64,000 nt of DNA from Sphingobacteriales bacterium 44-61 (GTDB lineage Bacteria; Bacteroidota; Bacteroidia; Chitinophagales; Chitinophagaceae): positions 1 to 64,000 of the forward strand of contig MKTW01000012.1 of assembly GCA_001898405.1 (NCBI GenBank), written 5' to 3'. This document shows, piece after piece, positions 31,737 to 40,985 of the stretch (its first letter is position 1; each line of letters opens with the position of its first letter). Below the pieces are notes generated by a model. That model worked only from the letters and a program-made list of their open reading frames with translations. It was not told the DNA's origin and did no database searches. Made by a program: the position numbers and the translations under genes.

Positions 31737-34700
31737 TTATGGATTGTTCTTCCTGGTTGTATCAACAGCCTGCGGAGGGGGAATAGAATCTTTCTTATTC
31801 TCTTTCCTCTTTTTCTTGCCCCCAAAGAAATCAGTAAGATTATCGAATTCTTTCCGGTAAGCGATGCTGGCCCCGGACCTTTGTGTTCTCGCTGCACCGG
31901 TGCTGCTGGTGGTAAGATAATCGAGGTTTTGCCGGTAGAAAAAGCTGGCGCGGATCGTGCCGCTTTGATTGATCAGCCATTCTGCTGTTACATCAGGAAG
32001 GAATTGTACGTTTTGCTGGATGGTTGCCTGTAAGGGTACGTCAAGCGTGCTTCCCAGTGTTACAATAAAACGGTCTTTGAACAAAGAGATCGGCACATTC
32101 ACATTAAAATTACTCTGGTTGATATTAAAGCTGTTGCTGCTTTGCTGATCAAGCAGGTTGCGGTTGTATACAGAACCGCTGAAGTTAATGCTGATATTGT
32201 CGGTCTTCAGGATTTTCGACAGTTCACTGTTCAGTTTTTTATTGATCTCATTGAAAAACAGTCCCGACAAACTGGAAATGGTATTATAGGTCAGTTCATT
32301 GATGGCAGAGCCGAACCCACCGGTATTAGTGGTAGCGGTTTCAGGCGGTGCAAAACTATTGAACACGATGAGGTAAGTGACCTGGCGATTGATCTCATTC
32401 TCGTTCTTCTCCATTTGCTCAATATTGGAAGCCACGGAAAAATCACTGTTCACTTTACTGTTCGGAGGGAATTCCAGGGTGAATTTAAAGTCGGGCGAAA
32501 ACAGGTCGCCGGAAAGATCAACGATCACATACACATCTTCCCTTAATCTTGCGTAAGCATTATCAAAATTCAATGCACTTGCAAGCGGAGCAAAACTCAC
32601 GTTCTCTGCGGTGTACATTGCTTCAAATTTGATCTTGGCATCGTAAGGGTCTCCACTCCAGGAAATATTATTGACGGAGCCTTTTTTGATCACGAACGGT
32701 TTTTTGAAGAACGACTGGAAGGTGAAAAGATAACTTCCTTCTTCAATGTCGAAGCTGCCGCGCATACTCAATTTTTCCGTGGTGCCGGAATGTATGTTCA
32801 ATGAACCAGATCCCCTGCCTTCTATTTTATCACCGGTCAGATCGTCCAGGATCACTTTCACTGTCACCATGGGGTTGGCCGTCAGGTCCACATCATAAGT
32901 GATATTGCCTGCACCTGTGTTGAGGCTGCTATCGCTCATTTCCCGTCCGTATTTCCTTTCTACCAGGAAATCAGCAATGCCCGATTCCCGTGCTTTGGAC
33001 GATGGGATGGTGACCACACTGCTATCGCTGGTGGAGGCAATGGCATCGATCTTCATAAAGAGCTCCGATTGCGGGCCTGACAAAGAGAAGGAGCCTGTAC
33101 CTTTTACCCTGCCATAGAATTGCTGGTTATCATTATACGATGTATTCAGTACAAGGATAGGGCGGTTGTTTTCAGGCCCCGTGGTATTGGGTTTGCGGGT
33201 TGACACAGTGAGGTCAAAGAACATATCCTTGAAGGCATTGTGCTGGATGGTGCCGGTGAGGTATACAGGGTTGCCTGTAACTGTATCTTTCAGCACTATA
33301 CCGCTCAGATCAATTTCCGTAGGTTTTAGTTCCAGGTCAGTGTCTTGGATCTTATAAAAGCATTGGGTGAAAATAACTTTCATGCCCGCATCCTGTAATC
33401 GCCCTTTGCCGGTGATCTGTAATTTGCTGAGCTCGCCATGCAACGTGAAGTCGCCGGTAACATATCCCGAGATATTGGTGAACAGCGTGCCTAAAAAACG
33501 TTCGAGTATGCTTAGCTGGAAATGGTTTGCTTTTAAGGCGATCTGATTTTTTTGTTGCTCCTCCGGAGTGCTCAGGAAAAGATTGACATCGAATGCCAGG
33601 TTATTGTCGACATTGACCGTATTGCCATTTACTTTCAGCTCCTTTGTTTTGTTTTCATAAGAAAGGCTTGCGGTCACATTCCCGATGGAATCATTATCGA
33701 GCCGGACACTCTCCGCCACTATATCTTTGGAAGAGATATACATATTGTCCATCGGGTCTTCTACCAGTATATTACCTGAAACAAGGCCTTCCAGCCTGTT
33801 ATGCGGCATAAAGAAGGGAGCGAAATCACCAACGTTGATCTTTTTCAGTTCCACCAGCAGATCATTCCAATCGCCGGTTTCAGAAGGCTTGGTCCTCATC
33901 CTCACTTCCTGGTTGCTCTCCCGGAGCACCAGTTGACCACTGGCCGGTATATTATTCCGGAATTCCAGTTCTCCATTCTCCTCGATGGTCCAGGTTTTAC
34001 TGTTCACCACAAAAGAAGACGGCTGCATCTCTATTTTCACGCCATTGTCGAACGTCAATACGCGCGCATTGATATTGGCGCGGTTAATAGCCTGGTTGGC
34101 CCCTGTATATAATTTCACCAGCGATGTATCATTGTGTGCTTCCACGCGGAAGATTGCCAACGGTATATTAAGGCTGTCGCTGACATTGATATTGGTAACT
34201 GAGCCAAACACTGAAAGACTGTCTGCTGTGCCTTTGGCCGTTAACCGGAAATCATCAAAATTGTATTTCTGGTATTTGAACTGTGGTATTTCCGCATTAA
34301 GGTTAAGCTGATTGTTGCCAGTGTGTACATTACCATAGATATGGCTGTTGTCAAAACCGGCAAGGCTGCTATCGATCAGTTTTATATACTGATCGATATA
34401 CTTGGTAGTGATATTGAAAGTAAGTGAATCATTTTCCGGCAATTTGCTTGGCGGTTGCACATAGGCCGGATAATATTTGTTCAGGAATAGCTTAAATGCA
34501 TCGGGCAGATCAAGGATACTGAAGTTACCTGCAATGTCTGCCTCAAATTCATTGGAACGGGCTGTAAGCGTTTTTATTCCGTTGATGTATTCGGATGAAA
34601 CGATGAGTGAATCGAAGGGGAGCGGGTTGCCGTCTTTGGATAAAGAGGCATCGGTGATGCTGGCATGCCCAAGGAAATTATCAATGCTGTTACCGGTGAA

Positions 34701-36563
34701 ATCGAGATTGAACTTACCGGCAAAGGCAAGATCATCATGGGTCAGGTTCAGTTTTTTGAGATTGGCTTTTTGTACTTCTGCGAGGAAATTGAAAGTAGGC
34801 TCCTCTGCATTATTGAAATCGATGATGCCATTCAGTGTCAGTTGCGCTTCAGGATCATCAATGGATGCCTGCCCGTCAAATCGTTTTTTATCCAGCTTGC
34901 CTTTCAGCACGATATTGTTGTAGCGGTAGCCATTGTAATCAGCAAAGCGGATCTTGCCGTCTATATCTGTTTGCAGTGTTTTTATATTGAACCCTTTTCC
35001 TTTTACTGACCCGTTAAGTGCTACAATGCCGATCTTACTGTCTCCCAGGAAATCGCCCAGTTTAAAATAGTCGGTAGCAATGGTCCCAGAATAGATCGGT
35101 TGCTGCTTTGCAGGCAGTTTCATGTTAAGGTCGCTGGTAAGAATGCCGAGATTGGTTTGAATGGTACCGAATGTTACGAAGTCGCGTATAAACCCTGTAA
35201 AGTTTCCATTGAAACGAATGAACTGCAGCTTGCGGAGATCAGGTTGTGTAACGTCACGGATGGCGGGTACAAAGGCTACTGCATCATTGTAGGTTGTCCT
35301 GAAATCATTTGCCTTGAAATCAATAAAGGTCTGGTTGATATCCGGGAGGCCGGTCATGCTGATATCTCCGTTGAGCAATGTATTATTGCCAGCCTGTATA
35401 ACGAGGTTGCGGCCATAGAGATCATCCACTGCACCGCGGATCACACCTTTCAGCGTGATATTCTTTTTCCAGGTCTTCATGGCAGGGGCGAAAAAAGCGA
35501 TATCATCACTGTCAATCTCCGAATTATTAAAGCGGCCCTGCATTTTTACAGCATGGATAAAATCATCCAGGTCGCTGATCCGGGTGAAGTGCATGCTGAA
35601 ATGATCGCGGATAATGCTGTTGTTGGTCTTAATATTGAGTTTGTCAAAACTCATTTCCTGCGGGGTGACTTTTACATTCGCCACCATATCCTTCACTTCA
35701 AACCCGCTGCGTTCCCTGGTTTGCAGGTTGAGTAAAGCCGTGATGGTATCTTTTTCCCAGCGAAGACCTGTGAAGCTGGTATTGATTTTTGCAAATTCAA
35801 TATTCTTTCCATCAAAAACCCCGGCCTCGGGTGCTGAAGCTGTAGAGCTGCCGGTTTTAAATGTGCCATTGGTGATTTCCAGTTTATCTGCCTCGATCAC
35901 CCATCCTGCACTGTTCCATTTCAGGGTGGAGTCGGTGAGGGAAGCTTTGGGAGATGCCTGGCTGCTGTCCGCCGGGGCCGGTTTGCGGCGGGGATAATTA
36001 TATAAGCTGAAATAAGGGTCGACAATATGGAGCGAGCCAAGGCTGATTGTTCTTTTCGACAGGTTTATATCATCTGCACTCAGGGAAAAAGAAGACAGCC
36101 GTACGGTCATATCCTGACCCAGCCATGCATCTTTTTTTACAAAAGAAATATTTTTAAAGTCGATCTGTTTCAGGTTCAGTTGAGTGCTGCCTTCCGATTT
36201 ACCGGAAGAAGGAGAGGTGAAATAATCGATCAGGAACTGGTGGTTCCAAACAGAATCGGTGCGTTGCATTTGGATAACTGCATCTGAAAGCCCGATATAT
36301 TTCAGCTCGATATTTTTTTTGAAGAAAAACCAGTCGGTAATACGTACTCTTACTTCACCGGCATACAATAAAGTATCCTGGTGCTGATCTTCTACCAGCA
36401 CACCCTGCAGGTGCATATTATTGAAAAGGGAAAAATCAACTTTTTTGATCTCGACTCTGGCATGGAGATCTTTGGAGAGCCGCTTGGTCACCTTTCCCAC
36501 GATCCAGTTCTGCCCGAAGGGTGTTTGAATAAAAAGCCAGGCCGCCAGTACCAGTAACAGCAA
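31737..36563 (-). CDS. TamB-like translocation/assembly protein
   Basis: A giant protein of about 1608 residues with an N-terminal membrane helix and a very long series of beta strands, ending in a TamB-type C-terminal domain ('GDKIEGRGSGSLNIHSGTTEKL', 'FVIKKGSVNNISWSGDPYDA', 'NSFAPPETATTN', 'LLDQQSSNSFNINQSNF'). TamB-like (AsmA/bridge) proteins span the periplasm and help lipid or outer-membrane protein traffic. The last 40 residues are basic and proline-rich. No ATG is available: TTG at 36563 is the annotated start, but the open frame continues upstream as LKRFKKIVGWVFLSL to an in-frame stop, and that basic stretch makes a better membrane anchor. Confidence 0.85.
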   Translation of the reverse strand: MLLLVLAAWLFIQTPFGQNWIVGKVTKRLSKDLHARVEIKKVDFSLFNNMHLQGVLVEDQHQDTLLYAGEVRVRITDWFFFKKNIELKYIGLSDAVIQMQRTDSVWNHQFLIDYFTSPSSGKSEGSTQLNLKQIDFKNISFVKKDAWLGQDMTVRLSSFSLSADDINLSKRTISLGSLHIVDPYFSLYNYPRRKPAPADSSQASPKASLTDSTLKWNSAGWVIEADKLEITNGTFKTGSSTASAPEAGVFDGKNIEFAKINTSFTGLRWEKDTITALLNLQTRERSGFEVKDMVANVKVTPQEMSFDKLNIKTNNSIIRDHFSMHFTRISDLDDFIHAVKMQGRFNNSEIDSDDIAFFAPAMKTWKKNITLKGVIRGAVDDLYGRNLVIQAGNNTLLNGDISMTGLPDINQTFIDFKANDFRTTYNDAVAFVPAIRDVTQPDLRKLQFIRFNGNFTGFIRDFVTFGTIQTNLGILTSDLNMKLPAKQQPIYSGTIATDYFKLGDFLGDSKIGIVALNGSVKGKGFNIKTLQTDIDGKIRFADYNGYRYNNIVLKGKLDKKRFDGQASIDDPEAQLTLNGIIDFNNAEEPTFNFLAEVQKANLKKLNLTHDDLAFAGKFNLDFTGNSIDNFLGHASITDASLSKDGNPLPFDSLIVSSEYINGIKTLTARSNEFEADIAGNFSILDLPDAFKLFLNKYYPAYVQPPSKLPENDSLTFNITTKYIDQYIKLIDSSLAGFDNSHIYGNVHTGNNQLNLNAEIPQFKYQKYNFDDFRLTAKGTADSLSVFGSVTNINVSDSLNIPLAIFRVEAHNDTSLVKLYTGANQAINRANINARVLTFDNGVKIEMQPSSFVVNSKTWTIEENGELEFRNNIPASGQLVLRESNQEVRMRTKPSETGDWNDLLVELKKINVGDFAPFFMPHNRLEGLVSGNILVEDPMDNMYISSKDIVAESVRLDNDSIGNVTASLSYENKTKELKVNGNTVNVDNNLAFDVNLFLSTPEEQQKNQIALKANHFQLSILERFLGTLFTNISGYVTGDFTLHGELSKLQITGKGRLQDAGMKVIFTQCFYKIQDTDLELKPTEIDLSGIVLKDTVTGNPVYLTGTIQHNAFKDMFFDLTVSTRKPNTTGPENNRPILVLNTSYNDNQQFYGRVKGTGSFSLSGPQSELFMKIDAIASTSDSSVVTIPSSKARESGIADFLVERKYGREMSDSSLNTGAGNITYDVDLTANPMVTVKVILDDLTGDKIEGRGSGSLNIHSGTTEKLSMRGSFDIEEGSYLFTFQSFFKKPFVIKKGSVNNISWSGDPYDAKIKFEAMYTAENVSFAPLASALNFDNAYARLREDVYVIVDLSGDLFSPDFKFTLEFPPNSKVNSDFSVASNIEQMEKNENEINRQVTYLIVFNSFAPPETATTNTGGFGSAINELTYNTISSLSGLFFNEINKKLNSELSKILKTDNISINFSGSVYNRNLLDQQSSNSFNINQSNFNVNVPISLFKDRFIVTLGSTLDVPLQATIQQNVQFLPDVTAEWLINQSGTIRASFFYRQNLDYLTTSSTGAARTQRSGASIAYRKEFDNLTDFFGGKKKRKENKKDSIPPPQAVDTTRKNNP

Positions 36564-36768
36564 TGACAGAAATACCCAGCCGACTATTTTTTTAAATCTT
36601 TTCAGGTATCCCTCAATTTAAAAAGTGTAAAAATACGCAATCACGGCCTCAGGGCAAATTTGGTACACATTTAATGTTTAATCCTTTGGTAGACCCGGAA
36701 ATTCAGCAAAGGTTTGATGAAAGACAGATTTTGCGAGAACTTCCAGTAAATTGCTCCAAAAACTGCAG

Positions 36769-37794
36769 ATGAAAAAGCTTCTTCTTCTTTTTTCACTTTT
36801 CTTTTTCGAAAAACTGGTGATTGCGCAGGCCAATACGGCTCCCGGGAACAAATATGTGCTGGTGATCCATGGTGGTGCCGGCACCATTCTCAAAAGCCAG
36901 ATGACCCCTGAAAAGGAAAAAGCCTATACCGAATCCCTGAATGCTGCGCTGGAAAAAGGGCAGGCTGTTTTGCAAAAAGGAGGCACTGCACTCGATGCGG
37001 TGGAAGCAACTGTCCGCTACCTGGAAGATAATCCCCTGTTCAATGCCGGAAAGGGTGCGGTATTCACCAATGAAGGAAAAAATGAGCTGGACGCCGCGAT
37101 CATGAACGGGCAAACCCTGGCTGCAGGTTCTGTGGCCGGTGTTACCACTATCCGCAATCCTATCACAGCCGCCCGTGCCGTAATGGAAAAAAGCCCACAT
37201 GTGATGATGGCAGGAAAGGGTGCAGAGAAATTCGCTGCACAGCAGGGGCTTGAAATAGTTGACCCTTCTTATTTCTACACAGAAGAACGTTGGAAAGGTT
37301 TGCAGCGTGCTAAAAGGGAAGACTCGCTCAAGGCAAACCAGCCGGGAGCATTGAAACAGCCGGAGAATAAGGATTATAAATACGGAACAGTGGGTGCGGT
37401 TGCGCTCGACCAGCATGGCAATCTTGCAGCAGCTACCAGCACAGGCGGTATGACCAATAAAAAATTCGGCCGCATTGGTGATGCGCCTATCATCGGTGCC
37501 GGCACTTATGCGAATAACAAAACAGTAGCCATCAGCGGCACCGGCTGGGGCGAATTCTTTATCCGCCTGGTAATGGCCAAAAGCATCAGCGATATGATGC
37601 AATATGGAAAAATGACCCTGAAAGCAGCCTCCGATGAAATGGTGATGAAACAATTGCCTGCATTGGGTGGAGACGGTGGTTTGATTGCAGTGGACAAGGA
37701 TGGCAATATCGCCATGCCATTTTGTACAGAAGGAATGTACAGGGGATTTGTGAAGGAGGGCGGTGAAAGAACGGTGAAGATATACAAGGAATAA
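36769..37794 (+). CDS. isoaspartyl peptidase / type 2 L-asparaginase (Ntn hydrolase), exported
   Basis: A 341-residue precursor with a signal peptide (MKKLLLLFSLFFFEKLVIAQ). 'VIHGGAGTILK' opens the Ntn-hydrolase fold, 'GKGAVFTNEGKNELDAAIMNG' is the glycine-rich conserved block, and the autocatalytic Thr is in 'KYGTVGAVALDQHGNLAAATSTGG'. 'GDAPIIGAGTYANN' and 'GWGEFFIR' shape the substrate pocket. The enzyme would self-cleave before that Thr and hydrolyse isoaspartyl dipeptides or asparagine in the periplasm. The start at 36769 gives a clean signal; the TTG 18 nt earlier does not. Confidence 0.92.
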   Translation: MKKLLLLFSLFFFEKLVIAQANTAPGNKYVLVIHGGAGTILKSQMTPEKEKAYTESLNAALEKGQAVLQKGGTALDAVEATVRYLEDNPLFNAGKGAVFTNEGKNELDAAIMNGQTLAAGSVAGVTTIRNPITAARAVMEKSPHVMMAGKGAEKFAAQQGLEIVDPSYFYTEERWKGLQRAKREDSLKANQPGALKQPENKDYKYGTVGAVALDQHGNLAAATSTGGMTNKKFGRIGDAPIIGAGTYANNKTVAISGTGWGEFFIRLVMAKSISDMMQYGKMTLKAASDEMVMKQLPALGGDGGLIAVDKDGNIAMPFCTEGMYRGFVKEGGERTVKIYKE

Positions 37795-37814
37795 ACAGCA
37801 AGTCATAAACTTCC

Positions 37815-37822
37815 TATCTTCC
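37815..37822 (+). promoter_or_regulatory. possible -7 box TATCTTCC
   Basis: TATCTTCC, 15 nt before ATG 37838, resembles the TATCTTCG ahead of the YkgJ gene and differs from TAnnTTTG in the last two bases. Confidence 0.3.
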
Positions 37823-37837
37823 AGATAAAATCTTTTC

Positions 37838-40642
37838 ATGCACAGGTTATTACTTGCCTGCATTCTGATCTTCTCCATTTCAGCTTCGCTGCAGGCGCAG
37901 CGTTTTGGCGGCACGCCCCCGGGAGTGGAATGGAGACAGATCAATACCGATACGGCCCGGATCATTTACCCTGCCGGGCTCGACAGTCAGGCACAGCGGG
38001 TGGCATTGCTGGCGCATTACCAGGCATCACAGGCCCCGGCTTCATTGGGCAGGCAAATACATAAGATCAATATCGTGTTGCAAAACCAGACCACGATTGC
38101 AAATGGTTATGTTGGCCTGGGCCCTTACAGAAGTGAATTCTATTTAACCCCTTCACTGAATAATTTCAACCTGGGCAGTTTATCATGGACAGATCAACTG
38201 GCAATACATGAATTCAGGCATGTGGAGCAGTTCAATAATTTCCGCAATGGCATCAGTAAAGCATTTTATTATTTGTTTGGCGAAGAAGGGTTTGCCCTGG
38301 CAGTGAATGCCTCAGTGCCGGATTGGTTTTATGAAGGTGATGCCGTGTATAATGAAACCGTGCTCTCGAAGCAGGGAAGGGGGCGATTGCCTTTGTTCCT
38401 GAATGCCTACCCGGCGCTTTGGCAGGGCGGCAAGCAATATTCATGGATGAAACTGCGCAATGGATCATTGAAGGACTATGTTCCTGACCATTATAACCTT
38501 GGCTACCTGCTGGTGAATTACGGGTATGAAAAATACGGGCTTGATTTCTGGGCCAAAGTGACGCATGATGCTACGTCTTATAAAGGTTTGTTTTATCCTT
38601 TTCAGAAAGCAATAGAGAAGTATAGCGGAATGTCTTATCCGGCATTCAGGGAGGCAGCATTTAATTATTATAAAAAAGATACAGGCTATAGCCAGTTGCC
38701 CGCAGCGGTTTTGCCGGTGAATAAAAAAGTGGTGACGGATCACTTGTATCCTTATGTTCTTTCACCGGACTCTTTGCTGTATTTAAAGACGGCTTATAAT
38801 AAGCGGCCGGCTTTTTTCATCAAAGATCAGCAGGGTGAACACCGGTTGAGGACAAGAGATATTGCAATAAACGATCAGTTTGCCTACCGCAATGGCAAGA
38901 TCGTGTATGCTGCATATGAAAATGACCCGCGCTGGAGATGGAGGGATTACAGCGTCATCAAAGTGCTGGACATACATAGTAAGCAACAGCAAACGATCAC
39001 CCATAAAACAAAATATTTCTCACCTGATATTTCGCCTTCAGGGCTTAAAGTGGTGGCAGTGTATACGGGTCTGAAGGGGCGTAGTGAATTGCATGTACTG
39101 GATGCGGCTACCGGTCAAAAACAATCGGCGATCAGCGCAGCAGATATCGGTTTGTTCACTGATCCCAAATTCATGTCTGAAGATTCGGTTATTTCAGCCG
39201 TGAGGCTGACTGATGGCAGAATGGCCCTGGCTGTTTCCAGTTTATCAAACGGCAGCACAGTAAGGCTGACACCGCCTTCCTTCAATGTGATCGGTTTCCC
39301 CTGGGTAAATAACGGCACTGTATACTTTTCTGCATCATACAAGGGAAATGATAATGTATTCTGTATCGATTGGAAGGATAAGCAGATATATCGAGTCAGT
39401 AACTGGCCTCTCGGCGATTATTTCGCTAACGCGGCAGAAGGCAGGCTGGCCTGGTCATCTTTTACTGCCGAAGGCTTTCAGTTGCAGCAGGCAGATGAAG
39501 CTTCGCTTAACCGCGAGTTGATAACGCCATTGGAAATACAGACCCTGCAACCGGCTTACCCGGTAGCGCACGCCAGTGATATAAAAGAAGTGGTGCCCGG
39601 AGGTGAATTGCCTTTGCGATATTTCTCCAGCAGCAAGTACAGGAAAGGCACCAGGCTGTTCAATTTTCATAGCTGGCGTCCGTATTATGAAGATCCTGAA
39701 TTCACTTTTTCGCTGTATGGACAAAATGTATTGAACACGCTGGAAACACAACTGTATTATTTATATAACGAGAATGACCGTACAAGTGCGGTGGGAGCAA
39801 GTGCTACATTCGGTCAATGGTTTCCTTATCTCAGCATCGGCTCGCAATACACATTCAACAAGAGCGTAGCCGTTGGTAATAAACTAAAACAGTGGGCACA
39901 GCTTGATTCAAGGGTTGGGTTAAGCATTCCTTTAAGCTGGACAAGCGGGCGGACGCATAAGCAATTCGTGGCCGGCACCAATTATTTCTACCGCAACGAT
40001 TTCAACAAGGGTCTTTATAAGGATTCATTCGTACAAAACAATTTCAGTTATCTCCATCATTACCTGCAATGGGCGCAGCAGGTGGAAGCGGCCCCGCAAC
40101 ATATTTTCCCCAGGTTGGGATACAGCCTGTCTGCTGAATACCGGTATGCGATCAGCAAATATGATAGCTGGCACTGGCTGGGTGGCGCTTCGCTGTACCT
40201 GCCCGGGTTTCTTCCTGCACACAGTATTGTTGTGACCGGGGGCTACCAGGAAACAGATACGTTGAATACACTCTTTAGCAATCGTATGGCTTATTCCCGG
40301 GGATATAATGAAGCATACTTTGCACGGATGTGGCGTACTTCCCTGAATTATCATTTCCCCTTGTGGTATCCGGATTGGGGATTTGCCAATATTTTATACC
40401 TGAAGCGTATCCGTGGTAATGGGTTTTATGACCTCACTAAAGTGTATTCAAGAGATAAAACAGCAACCGCCAACCAGCGAAGTGTTGGCGGAGAATTATT
40501 CTTTGACACCAAATGGTGGAACCAGTATGAACTGAGCTTTGGATTCCGTGTCAGTCATTTGCTCGACAAGGATTTTTATACAGGAAGGAAAGGGGAGACG
40601 GTGTTTGAATTTATTATGCCGGTATCCATTTTTCCGAAGTAA
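37838..40642 (+). CDS. secreted metallopeptidase-like protein with beta-propeller and C-terminal barrel-like region
   Basis: A 934-residue protein with a signal peptide (about 1-20, ending SLQAQ). Near residues 125-175 it has a gluzincin-type zinc site: 'IHEFRHVEQFNN' (HExxH) and 'DWFYEGDAVYNETVL' with the third ligand Glu. From about residue 290 to 590 short repeated strands ('FFIKDQQGEHRLR', 'LHVLDAATGQKQ', 'VFCIDWKDKQIYRVS') suggest a TolB-like propeller. The last 330 residues alternate aromatic and polar residues like outer-membrane strands and end in 'MPVSIFPK'. A cell-surface protease anchored in the outer membrane fits best. I do not recognise a named family. Confidence 0.75.
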   Translation: MHRLLLACILIFSISASLQAQRFGGTPPGVEWRQINTDTARIIYPAGLDSQAQRVALLAHYQASQAPASLGRQIHKINIVLQNQTTIANGYVGLGPYRSEFYLTPSLNNFNLGSLSWTDQLAIHEFRHVEQFNNFRNGISKAFYYLFGEEGFALAVNASVPDWFYEGDAVYNETVLSKQGRGRLPLFLNAYPALWQGGKQYSWMKLRNGSLKDYVPDHYNLGYLLVNYGYEKYGLDFWAKVTHDATSYKGLFYPFQKAIEKYSGMSYPAFREAAFNYYKKDTGYSQLPAAVLPVNKKVVTDHLYPYVLSPDSLLYLKTAYNKRPAFFIKDQQGEHRLRTRDIAINDQFAYRNGKIVYAAYENDPRWRWRDYSVIKVLDIHSKQQQTITHKTKYFSPDISPSGLKVVAVYTGLKGRSELHVLDAATGQKQSAISAADIGLFTDPKFMSEDSVISAVRLTDGRMALAVSSLSNGSTVRLTPPSFNVIGFPWVNNGTVYFSASYKGNDNVFCIDWKDKQIYRVSNWPLGDYFANAAEGRLAWSSFTAEGFQLQQADEASLNRELITPLEIQTLQPAYPVAHASDIKEVVPGGELPLRYFSSSKYRKGTRLFNFHSWRPYYEDPEFTFSLYGQNVLNTLETQLYYLYNENDRTSAVGASATFGQWFPYLSIGSQYTFNKSVAVGNKLKQWAQLDSRVGLSIPLSWTSGRTHKQFVAGTNYFYRNDFNKGLYKDSFVQNNFSYLHHYLQWAQQVEAAPQHIFPRLGYSLSAEYRYAISKYDSWHWLGGASLYLPGFLPAHSIVVTGGYQETDTLNTLFSNRMAYSRGYNEAYFARMWRTSLNYHFPLWYPDWGFANILYLKRIRGNGFYDLTKVYSRDKTATANQRSVGGELFFDTKWWNQYELSFGFRVSHLLDKDFYTGRKGETVFEFIMPVSIFPK

Positions 40643-40645
40643 ATG

Positions 40646-40690
40646 TTGTTCGTTGGCCGATACACAAACCGGCTATCGGCCAACGAACAA
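40646..40690. terminator. bidirectional hairpin terminator, 17-bp perfect arms
   Basis: Arms 40646-40662 and 40674-40690 (core TTCGTTGGCCGAT) with an 11-nt loop, between two convergent genes. The 17-bp stem begins 3 nt after the stop of the metallopeptidase gene. Confidence 0.78.
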
Positions 40691-40699
40691 TGCCTTTCC

Positions 40700-40963
40700 T
40701 TAAGTACTCTTCAACTTTGCAACCAGTGCCACATACTCTTCCATTGCCCCTTCCTTCGTCTTTCCTTTTAAACCAGACCATGCTTCATGCTTGGCTTTGT
40801 TCACAAAATCAAATGGGTTGGAAGGCGGATCAGTATTTACATCTCCTTCTGTAGCCTGTTTATAGAGAGAATATAATTGCAATAAGATATCATTGCCAGG
40901 TTTTTCAGACAGCGTTTTACTATCGGCAACTGCTTTTTCGAATTGTTCTTTCAGTTCCATCAT
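40700..40963 (-). CDS. acyl-CoA-binding protein
   Basis: An 87-residue four-helix-bundle protein that binds long-chain acyl-CoA in the cytoplasm. The family motif is clear: 'LLQLYSLYKQATEGDV', then 'DFVNKAKHEAWSGLKGKTKEGAMEEYVALV'. The Tyr and Lys residues that contact CoA are conserved. A second ATG directly follows the first, so the true start may be 40960. It follows the alkaline phosphatase gene on the same strand? No: it lies just downstream of it (22 nt), so the two may share a transcript. Confidence 0.92.
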   Translation of the reverse strand: MMELKEQFEKAVADSKTLSEKPGNDILLQLYSLYKQATEGDVNTDPPSNPFDFVNKAKHEAWSGLKGKTKEGAMEEYVALVAKLKST

Positions 40964-40985
40964 TATTGGTTTTACTGGGCCGTTT

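Noticed and set aside
36793-37965. 390-residue ORF antisense to the asparaginase gene
   Set aside because: The plus-strand gene shows clear Ntn-hydrolase motifs; the antisense frame is Cys/His-rich shadow sequence without domains.
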